Below, piece by piece: positions 55,563 through 64,000 of a stretch of 64,000 nt of DNA (position 1 is the first letter of the stretch; each line of letters begins with the position of its first letter). Made by a program: the position numbers and the translations under genes. The stretch is from Hordeum vulgare subsp. vulgare (Eukaryota > Streptophyta > Magnoliopsida > Poales > Poaceae), in the NCBI RefSeq assembly GCF_904849725.1, contig NC_058519.1, positions 104,334,881 through 104,398,880 of the forward strand, written 5' to 3'. Below the pieces are notes generated by a model, which was given only the letters and a program-made list of their open reading frames with translations, did not search any database and had not been told where the DNA came from.

Positions 55563-57507
55563 AACTCCCCCAAGCTTAAAACCTTGCTTGTCCTCAAGCA
55601 ACTCAGTTGACAAACTGAGAGAAAAAGAAAAAAACCTTTGACAAACTCTGTTTGATCTTGTTGTTGCAACAGTGTCTTACTCATAACCAGAATTTCAGCA
55701 AGATCACAAGTTAACCACAGAAGCAAGTGACACAAAGGTCTCACGGTAAACTAATATCAATGGCATAATCAGCTAGCGAGCAAATAATGAGTTTCAGATA
55801 CCAACAATTCAATCAAAACAAGCATGAAGAAATATGAATAGGTGGTATCTCGCTAGCTCTTTGTGAGACCGCAAAACATAAATGCAGAGCACTTTCAAAG
55901 ATCAAGGGCTAACTAAACATTGTAATTCATAGCAACGAAGATCCAGTCATAGTCATACTCAATATTAATAAAAAGCAAAGCATAAAAATGACAGAGGTGC
56001 TCTCTAATTGGTGCTTATATAAGAAGAGGATGACTCAATAGGAAAATAAATAGACAGGCCCTTCGCAGAGGGAAGCATTGATTTGCAGAGGTGCCAGAGC
56101 TCAAGCTTTGAAAACAGAGATAATAATTTTGGGTGGCATGCTTTCATTGTCGACGCGGTGACCAAGAGTTCTCAATATCTTCCACGCTACTCATGCTATA
56201 GGCGGTTCCCAAACAGAAAAGTAAAGTTTTAACTCCCCCACCACCAATCAATCACACTCCACGGCTAGCCGAATCCTCGGGTACCGTCCATACTAACATC
56301 AATCCAGGGGGAGCCTTGTTTTACAATTATATTTTTGATTTAAGCGTGGAACTGGGCATTCCAATTACCGGCCCCTTTCTCGTGAATGACAGTGAATAAA
56401 CACATGTCGAGGATAACATGCCTAACATGGAAGATATCAATAGCCCCCTGTCACCACATGAGCGGTTCGGGCATGCAAAACAGATTATTTCTTGAAGGTT
56501 TAGAGAATGGCACATGCAAATTTACTTGGAACGGCAGGTAAATACCGCACATAGGTAGGTATGGTGGACTCTCATGGAAAAACTTTTGGGTTCATGGAAG
56601 TGGATGCACAACAGTATTCCGCTTAGTACAAGTGAAGGCTAGCAAAAGACTGGGAAGCGACCAACTAGAGAGCGACAAGAGTCATCAGGATACAATGAGT
56701 TTGACTAACATGGAATGCAAGCATGAACAGGATATAAATCACCATGAACACGAACATCATAGAGGCTATGTTGATTTTGTTTCAACTACATGCATGAACA
56801 TGCGCCAAGTCAAGCCACTTGAATCATTCAAAGGAGAATACCATCCTATCATACTACATCATAGTCATCTCAAAATCTATGTTAGCATTCAAGACAAACC
56901 ATTATAAGCTCCTAGCTAAATAAGCATGGCATCAGAAACTATGATCTCTAAGTTGTCATTGCAAACATGGTTTTCTCACAACAAAGCTGAATCTGGGACG
57001 ACAAGCTAGTCATATTTACAAAAACAAAATAGATAGAGTTCATACCAGCATTTCCAGTCTTAGTCACTTCATCATATATCATCATTATTGCCTTTGACTT
57101 GCACGATCGAACGATGTGAACAATAATAAGCGTGCTCGTGCAATGGACTAAGCTGAATCTGCAGGCTAACACAAAGGAGAAGACAAAGTAATATGTCTCT
57201 TTGAAAGCTAAACAGGTATGCATGCAAAAGCCACTAAACATTGTAACCAATATCTTCTACCTTGACCCAAAGAAAAAGGAAAACTATTTACACGGGAAAA
57301 CTCCCAACAAGCAAAAGAATAAAGGAAAATCTTTTTGGGTTTTCTCAAAAGGACACAAAACAAGAAAACAAGAAACGAAAATAAACTTGAATGGATAATA
57401 CAGTGGCAAAGTGTAAACACCGACGAACAAAGTGAAAGCATACGCTTGAATGTAAAGTCGGTGAGAACACATACTCCCCCAAGCTTAGGCTTTTGGCCTA
57501 GCTTGGT
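55563..57507 (-). other. 3' non-coding region with PPT of Sabrina-like element
   Basis: The polypurine tract is the minus-strand AAGCTTGGGGGAGTT at 55577-55563. A second tract, AAGCTTGGGGGAGT, lies near 57474-57487 directly downstream of ORF2, just as in the sister element. No gene is seen in between. Confidence 0.75.
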
Positions 57508-58530
57508 CTACTCACAAGGATGGTCCTGGCGAAGCCCAACATCATAATCGAGGTTATACGGGAGCGCTGCAGCCACTGCCTGAATAGCTGCCTCACGAAG
57601 ATGAGCAGCCGTCGCCTCCCTCTCATACTCCTATGCCTCTCCTATGGTTATGTAGTATCTCCGTTTTACCTGAAAGTCAAAGAAAGCAGGAGCAGGAAGG
57701 GTAATATGGAAGACACGCTGCCGGTTAAATATCAATCGGTATAGGAGGGATTCATCATCCCTCTTAAGAAACTGGTAGCGTGTCAAAGAGACGTAGTCAA
57801 GGAAAGCTGTATGGAGCGGGGGATCTCCTGCGCGGATGGGTACTCCAAGAAAATTTGCTATGCGAGTGGCATAGATGCCGCCAAAGAAATCTCCCTCAAT
57901 AGCGTTTTTATTCAGCCTCCTTGCTATAATAGCTCCCATGTTGAAGATTTTGTCACCTGTAACTGCGCTCTTAAGGATAGTAAGGTCGGATGCGCACAGG
58001 TGACAATGTTCAAGCTTACCGTTAATGCATCTACCTATGAAGAGGCCAAAGTAGTGCAAGGCAGGGAAATGAATGCTTCCTATGGTAGCTTGCGTGATGT
58101 CTCTAGTTTCTCCAACAGAAATACTAGAGAAAAAATCTCTAACCGAAGAGTTAGCAAGATCTCTAAGATTACCCCCATCGGGTATTTTGCAAATCCTATT
58201 GAAATCCTCCAAATCCATGGCATAAGATTTATGATACAAGTCAAAAAGTATGGATGAGTCACGGCCAACTGAAAATTTAAATCTATGCACGAAAGAGGCA
58301 GTGACCATAGCATATTGTTCACATTTATCTGAGAGGAATTCTTCTAACCCGGCATTGCGGACAAGTGTATCAAACTCATCCTTGAAGCCTGCTTCGATCA
58401 TGAACTCATCAGAAGGCCATTCACATGGTTGTACCGGTGCGTCCCTTAGTTGATAAGGATCAGGCTCCCGAAAAGGAAGACGGGGACCCTTCTTACTAGA
58501 GGAACCACCATGAAACTTCCTCTTGAACAT
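57508..58530 (-). pseudogene. ORF2 of Sabrina-like element, nearly intact
   Basis: Minus-strand start at 58530 (MFKRKFHGGSSSKKGPRLPF) and open for 299 codons to a single stop at 57631, then in frame to a final stop at 57508, about 340 codons in all. Key segments: CEWPSDEFMIEAGFKDEFDT, FVHRFKFSVGRDSSILFDLY, DLEDFNRICKIPDGG, GETRDITQATIGSIHFPALH, HLCASDLTILKSAV, FNMGAIIARRLNKN, FFGGIYATRIANFLGVPIR and LRREAAIQAVAAAL-like ending. Resemblance to Athila ORF1-type plant retrotransposon proteins is suggested by the C-A-x-D-L-x-I-L and GAIIARRL motifs. No signal peptide or membrane segment is visible, so an envelope role is not supported. Confidence 0.75.
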
Positions 58531-59315
58531 AATTTCTCTTTGCTGAAATTTTGAAGTTCAAGAGAAAAGTGAATAAATACCAACCACACCTTGTAGCAAC
58601 TACTCCAACTAGTGCCTAGAGACCGTATCACACGCTAAAACTACTTGGGACCAGCTAAAGTCAACATTTCAAGCTCAAGAACAGGGTCACCAAGGTAGCA
58701 AGAATACGCGAAGGATAAAGCACTAGAGCAAAAAACTAATTGGACCAATGGAGGAGTCACTTACGAAGGAGCAATTTCCCCAAAACGGTTCGGAGAATGG
58801 TGCTTTGAGCAAGGAGATCAAAAATCATAGCCAAATGAGCAAGAACACGGGTTTGAGCTGCGAAACAATTTTTTCTGGAGGAAGAAGAATAGGATGGGAG
58901 CTGGAATGAGTGGATGGGGCCCCTGTGGGCCCCACAAGCTTGCTCCCCGCGGCCAGGGGGTAGCCCGCGGTGACAGGGCTTGTGGCCCACTGGGGTGGCC
59001 CCCAGGCCAGGTCTCTGTCTCAGTATTTTTCAAATATTCCAGAAAAAATCATACTAGATTTTCAGGACCATCGGAGAACTTTTATTTTCGGGGTATTTCA
59101 ATCCGGGACGCTAAAATAGAAAACAGGAAAAACTAAACTAAACCCATCAGTTTTCTTCTAAGCAACAGAAAGTGAAAACTTCAAACAGAGGTATGTGACT
59201 CTTTGATTCATCCATTTCATGGTCATCGAAAGAAATCCGTCAATGGGGTTGATCAAATCCTTATGACAAAACTTTCTCGAATCGCAAGAGAGAACAAAGA
59301 ATTTTCGAATAGCCA
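58531..59315 (-). other. Spacer between ORF2 and protease with LTR-like promoter segment
   Basis: No gene. It contains CCACAAGC (58932-58939) and GCTTGTGG (58978-58985) around a GC-rich core, and words such as GAGAACTTTTATTTTCGG, the same features in the same order as the U3 half of the LTR (55265-55440). The sister spacer is 37132-37920. Confidence 0.6.
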
Positions 59316-59978
59316 CTAAGTCACCTCAATGGGGATATGTATCTCCCCAACAAGCAATTCATACTTCATCTTGACACGAGGAATAGGGCATTCAAAGCTC
59401 CCAATAAGAATTGATGAAGTTTTTTCGATAGCATTGGTGCAATGTACTTGATATCATTTCTTCAGAAAGTGCACGGTATGCTCACTATCGTTGACATGGA
59501 AAGTGACATTGCCTTTGTTGCAATCTATAACAGCCCCTGAAGTGTTTAAAAAGGGTCTTCCGAGGATGACAGCCATGGCATCGTCCTCGGGAATATCCAA
59601 GATAACAAAGTTTGTTAGGATAGTAGTGTTAGCAACCACAACACGCACATCCTCGCAAATGCCAACAAGGAAAGCAGTTGATTTGTCGGCCATTTGCAGA
59701 GAAATTTTAGTGGGTGTCAACTTATCCAGTTCAAGTCTATGATAAAGAAAGAGAGGCATAACACTAACTCCGGCTCCAAGGTCAGATAAGGCAGTTCTTA
59801 CGTAGTTTCCCTTAATGGAGCAAGGTATAGTGGGCACTCCGGGATCACCAAGTTTCTTAGGAGTTCCACCTTTGAAAGTGTAATTGGCAAGCATGGTGGA
59901 GATCTCAAGATCTTGTATCTTCCGTTTATTAGTCACGATATCTTTCATGTACTTGGCATACGGAGACATTTTGATCAT
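59316..59978 (-). pseudogene. Aspartic protease of Sabrina-like element
   Basis: The minus-strand frame has MSPYAKYMKDIVTNKRKI, NYTFKGGTPKKLGDPGVPTI, the active-site stretch SDLGAGVSVMPLFL (about 59745-59780) and MAVILGRPFLNTSGAVIDC (about 59520-59580). A stop at 59454 interrupts HFLKK; reading continues to EVT and a stop at 59316. This copy shows what the protease at 35054-37131 looked like before the solo LTR. Confidence 0.82.
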
Positions 59979-61401
59979 ATCAACTTACCGCATCTGCAGA
60001 AAGACGAGTCTTATCATTTCAATAAAGCGCTCAAAATCCTCATCATCCTTTTTCTTGGATGGCTTAGGAGGAAAGGGCATAGGTCTCTGAACCCATGGCT
60101 CCCTTTCTTTACCATGCTTCCTAGCAGTGAAGTCATTCTTATCGTATCTCTTAGGTTGTGGGTTATCAGGCTTAACCGTAGGTTCAATCTCCACATCCTT
60201 ATCATTGCTAGGTTGAGCATCATTATGAACATCGCTGTCCACATTGTCACCAGGTTCATGTTCATCACCAAATTGTGTTTCTACATCAGACGTAGAAATA
60301 TCATTTGGTTCTTCAGGTGTGATAGTATTTGGTGAACTAACATGCAGGTTTCTATCATCCTTCTTCTTCTCCTTAGGATGACTGGGTGCATCTTCATTAA
60401 TTCCTTGAGAATCTTGATCGATTCTCTTAGGATGACCTTCAAGATACAAAGGTTCCTGAGTCATTTTGCCTCCTCTAGTAATGACTCTGACAGAGTTGTC
60501 ATTTAATTCATTGAGCAGGTCATTCTAAGCTTTAAGTACTTGTTCTACCTGAGTAGTAATCATAGAGGCATGTTTACTCAGAAGCTTCAGATCATTGACA
60601 TTCCTGTCTACACAAACACTTAAATGGCTAAGCATACGAGTGCTTTGTTCCAAATGTCTGCTAACATAATCATTGAAACTCTGTTGTTTGGCAACAAAGT
60701 CGTCAAATTCATCAAAGCATAAGCCAGCAGGTTCATCAAAAGGAATATCACTCTCATCAAACCTACGTAGAGAATTTACTTCTACTACCTGTATCGGGTT
60801 ATCGAGACCATGGATCTCTTCGATAGGTGGTAGATTTTTGACATCTTCAGATCTAATGCCTTTCTCTTGCATAGATTTCTTGGCTTCTTACATATCTTCG
60901 GCACTGAGGAATAGAATACCTCTCTTCTTCAGAGTTGGCTTAGGAGGTGGTTCGGGAATAGTCCAAGCATTATCGTTGATCAAGATGTTATTCAGTAGAG
61001 TCTCAGCTTGTTCTATAGTTCGTTCCCTAAAAACACAACCGGCACAACTATCTAGGTGGTCTCTAGAAGCATCGGTAAGTCCGTTATAGAAGATATCAAC
61101 TATCTCGTTCTTCTTAAGAGGGTGATCAGGAAAAGCATTCTGTAGCTGGACGAGCCTCCCCAATCTTGTGGGAGACTCTCTTCTTTGAGTTGAGCAAAGT
61201 TGAATATTTCCTGCAAGGCAGCTTGCTTCTTATGGGCAGGGAAATATTTCTCACGAAAGTAATAGACCATATCCTGGGGACTACTCACACATCCAGGAGC
61301 AAGAGAAGTGAACCAGGCTTTACCGTCATCCTTTAGAGAGAAAGGAAACAGCTTAACGATATAGTAGTGGCGGATCTTCTCCTCACTAGTGAAAAGGGTG
61401 G
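59979..61401 (-). pseudogene. gag: Gag of Sabrina-like element (N-terminus beyond insertion)
   Basis: On the minus strand from 61401: the capsid core (PFSLKDDGKAWFTSLAPGCV), then SPQDMVYYFREKYFPAHKKQ, FYNGLTDASRDHLDSCAGCV, QAETLLNNIL, and the C-terminal helical and acidic tail down to DEDFERFIEMIRLVFLQ. There is a frameshift near 61160-61190, stops near 60888 and 60524, and a stop near 59985. The insertion of the next element at 61401/61402 removed the N-terminal half from the window. Confidence 0.82.
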
Positions 61402-63030
61402 TGCTACTACAATAAAAGACCTTCCAACGGCGCCAGAAACACGTGCTGACGGGAGACTGTTCTTGTCTTGATACTCCTCAGCAACGGCACCAGGAATCCT
61501 TCTGCTACGGCTACGCCTTAAGGGACTTCCTAGGCAAATATGCAAAGGATTCCCCCCGTGGCCTTGGAGCCTTGCGTTGGTGTTCCCTCGACGCGGAAAT
61601 GGTGATGTAGCGTAGCGGTGGTAAGTATTTCCCTCAGTTTTGAGAACCAAGGTATCGATCCAGTGAAGGAGTATCACAAGTACCTGCACAAACACAAAAG
61701 GCTTGCTCCCAACACTATGAAGGGGTTGTCAATCCCTTATAGATTGTTTGCCAAGTGAGAACTGAAAGCAACAAAGTAACAAAGCAAAGTAAAAGCGAAA
61801 GTGGAAACGATAGGTGTGAATAGACCCCGGGGCCGTAGTGTTCACAAGTGGCTTCTCTCATGAAATCAAGTAGACGGTGGGTGAACGAATTACTGTCAAG
61901 CAATTGATAGAACCGCGCAAAGTCGTGACGTCATCTATGGTAATGATTATATCTATAGGCATCACGTCCAAAACAAGTAGGCCGATACTTTCTGCATCTA
62001 CTACTATTACTCCACACGTCGACCGCTATCCAGCATGCATCTAGTGTATTAAGTCCAAAAGAACAGAGTAACGCCTTAAGCAAGATGACACGATGTAGAT
62101 GGACAATCTCATATCTACGACAAATCCCATCTTGTTACCCTTGATGGCAACTACATGGTGTGGTGCCTTGCTGCCCCTACTGTCACTAGGAAAGGTCACC
62201 ACACGGTAAGAACCCAAAACCAAGCACTTCTCCCATTGCAAGAATCATAGATCTAGTTGGCCAAACAAAACCCAAGACTCGGAGAGACTTACAAGGATAT
62301 CAAATCATGCATATAAGAAATCAGCAAAGACTCAAATATATATCATAGATAATATGATCACAAATCCACAATTCATCGGATCTCGACAAACACACCACCA
62401 AAGAAGTTTACATCGGATAGATCTCCATGAAGATCATGGTGAACTTTGTATTGAATATCCAAGAGAGAGAAGAAGCCATCTAGCTACTAACTACGGACCC
62501 ATAGGTCTGAAGTGAACTACCCACGAGTCATTGGAGGGGCGATGATGTTGATGTAGAAGCCCTCCAACCCCAAAGTCCCCTCCGGCAGGGCACCGAGAAG
62601 GGTCTCCAGATGAGATCTCGCGGAAACGGAAGCTTGCGGCTGCGGAAAAGTCTTTTCGTGCATTCCCTGATTTTTTTTTTGTATATTAGGGAATATATAG
62701 GCGCCAGGGAGGCCACAAGCCTGCTAGCCGCCCCCCTGGTGGCGGCTACAGGGCTTGTGGGCCCCCTGTAACTCTCCTGGCTTGGCCCTCAAGCCCCCTG
62801 ATCTTCTTCCGTTCAGGAAAATTTTATTTCGGGGATTTTATTCCGTTTGGACTCTGTTCCAAAATCAGATCTAAAAAGAGCCAAAAACACAGAAAAAATA
62901 GGAACTGGCACTTGGCACTGAATTAATAAGTTAGTCCCAAAAAAGATATAAAAGGTACATAAAACATCCAAAGATGACAAGATAACAGCATGAAACCATC
63001 AAAAATTATAGATATGTTTGAGACGTATCA
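61402..63030 (-). repeat. 3' LTR, 1629 bp, with two internal PBS-like copies
   Basis: Begins TGATACGTCTCAAAC at 63030 and ends GTAGTAGCA at 61402. PBS-like TGGCGCCGTTGG (61435-61424) and TGGTGCCGTTGC (61492-61481) lie inside its end. Hairpin: CCACAAGC (62713-62720) with GCTTGTGG (62753-62760), and an inner TAGCCGCC (62725-62732) with GGCGGCTA (62741-62748). Confidence 0.88.
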
Positions 63031-63045
63031 AGCATCCCCAAGCTT
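63031..63045 (-). promoter_or_regulatory. Polypurine tract
   Basis: Minus-strand AAGCTTGGGGATGCT immediately before the LTR start. Confidence 0.85.
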
Positions 63046-64000
63046 AACTCCTGCTCGTCCTCGAGTAGGGAAGTGATAAAGAATGAATTTTTGGTGCTTT
63101 CATGATACCTAGCATAGATGTCCTTTGTAACTCCTCTTATGTGACGTGAATGTTCAGCTCCATTAGATTCAAAACAATAGTTTTCTATTGACGTGGAAAC
63201 AATAATACTTCAAGCAAACTAGCAAGGTAATCATGAACTTTGAAAATAACAAGGCCAAAAGAAAGTTATCCCTACAAAATCATATAGTCTGGCTATGCTC
63301 TATCATCATTGCACAACAAATTTAAATCATGCACAACCCCGGTATTGGCCAAGTAATTGTTTTCACACCTTTACTTTCTGAAACCTTTTCAACTCTCACG
63401 CAATACATGAGCGTGAGCCATGGTTTTAGCAGTATAAGTGGTGTGGAGTGTGGTGGAGGTTACAAGAAAAACAAGGGGAAGATGGTCACATTAACTAGGC
63501 ATATCAATGAGCTATGGAGATGCTCATCAATAGATATCAATGTGAATGAGTAGGGATTTCCATACAAATGCTGCACTAGAGCTAAGAGTATGTGAAAGCT
63601 CTTAAAGAAAACTAGTGGGTGTGCATCCAACTTGCTTGCTCACGAAGACCTAAGGCAATTTTTAGGAAGCCTATCATTAGAATATACAAGCCAAGTTATG
63701 TAATGAAAATTTCCCACTAGCTATATGGTGGTGACAAAACGGGAGACTCTCAATCATGAAGATCATGGTGCTTAATAAGCACAAGTGTGGAAGGATAGTA
63801 GCATTGTCCCTTCTCTCTTTTTCTTTCATCATTTTTTTTTAATTTTTTTTTATTTTGGTGGGAATCTTTGGCCTCTTTTATTTCCTTACATGGGACAATG
63901 CTCCATCAATGATGATCATCACACTTTCAACTCAAAACTTAGAGCAACGATGACTCTATATGGAATGCCTTCGGTAGTGTACCGTGACAATGATCTAGCA
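63046..64000 (-). other. 3' non-coding region of the last element
   Basis: No gene. Same order of sequence as 19192-20160, with a poly-T/poly-A-rich expansion near 63825-63860. It runs off the window. Confidence 0.7.

Larger units (their letters stand above)
53877..61401 (-). mobile_element. Sabrina-like element, minus strand (5' part beyond the window)
   Basis: 3' LTR 55562-53877, polypurine tract 55577-55563, 3' non-coding region, ORF2 (58530-57508), LTR-like spacer, protease (to 59316) and gag, interrupted at 61401 by another element. Left flank TTGGG (53872-53876) would be the target duplication. Again there is no RT or integrase between protease and ORF2. It is a close relative of the element at 31722-42307, with a longer LTR. 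Confidence 0.85.
61402..64000 (-). mobile_element. Non-autonomous Athila-lineage element, minus strand, continues past window end
   Basis: 3' LTR 63030-61402, polypurine tract 63045-63031, then 3' non-coding region to the end of the window. By eye the sequence from 63031 follows 19177-20160, so it belongs to the same subgroup as the element at 17581-24369. It is inserted in gag of the Sabrina-like element; the target duplication would be GGTGG (61397-61401). Confidence 0.88.

Noticed and set aside
57631..58530. Possible envelope gene
   Set aside because: No signal peptide, transmembrane segment or fusion-peptide-like region could be seen, so an env function was not called.

Overview
The window looks like intergenic DNA from a large grass genome, most likely a Triticeae species (wheat, barley or a close relative). 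It contains a BARE/WIS/Angela-type copia LTR and many roughly 1.5 kb LTRs starting TGATACGTCTC, with primer-binding sites complementary to tRNA-Asp and purine tracts of the AAGCTTGGGG type. As I recall, this LTR style belongs to the Sabrina/WHAM/Derami (Athila-lineage) group; the family names come from memory and were not searched. I found no host gene, rRNA or CRISPR array. Almost every base can be assigned to nested or truncated transposable elements, and every coding region is retrotransposon-derived and broken.

Layout. 1-852: end of a CACTA DNA transposon, inserted in a minus-strand BARE/WIS/Angela LTR (853-1879). That LTR sits in a plus-strand Tat-lineage gypsy element (1880-13849), which has gag, protease, RT, two RNase H domains, integrase, about 17 copies of a 71-bp hairpin repeat, and a long antisense gene of the Transposase_28 type. 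The antisense gene is split by a solo LTR with perfect AAGGT duplications (11560-13107). 13850-31721: a three-LTR Athila-lineage array, plus strand, carrying a complete minus-strand non-autonomous element (17581-24369, perfect ATTAG duplications). 31722-42307: a Sabrina-like element with gag, protease and a downstream ORF but no RT or integrase; its protease is split by another solo LTR (35558-36862). 42308-43458: poorly classified LTR-like sequence. 43488-45052: a minus-strand Athila-type 5' LTR inside a minus-strand gypsy element with an initiator-Met PBS (45053-47860). 47861-53876: a GC-rich minus-strand Tat-lineage element with 3' LTR, antisense gene remnant and hairpin repeats. 53877-61401: a second Sabrina-like element on the minus strand. 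It is interrupted in gag by a third non-autonomous element (61402-64000), which leaves the window.

The genes here are retrotransposition parts: capsid-like gag, protease, reverse transcriptase, RNase H and integrase. Only the Tat element at 1880-7304 carries a recognisable full pol. The Athila-lineage copies lack RT and integrase and would have needed enzymes supplied in trans. They still keep LTRs, PBS, polypurine tract and remnants of gag.

The most interesting signals are structural. (1) tRNA-Asp PBS sequences have been absorbed into several LTRs, including bona fide 3' LTRs, as if the LTR end moved outward after PBS duplication. (2) A hairpin just upstream of the TATA box is kept in nearly all Athila-lineage LTRs, and its arms change together. 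(3) Hairpin-bearing repeats lie between pol and the antisense gene of one Tat element and beside the antisense gene of another. (4) An uncharacterised ORF is conserved downstream of protease in both Sabrina-like elements, preceded by what looks like the promoter half of an LTR.
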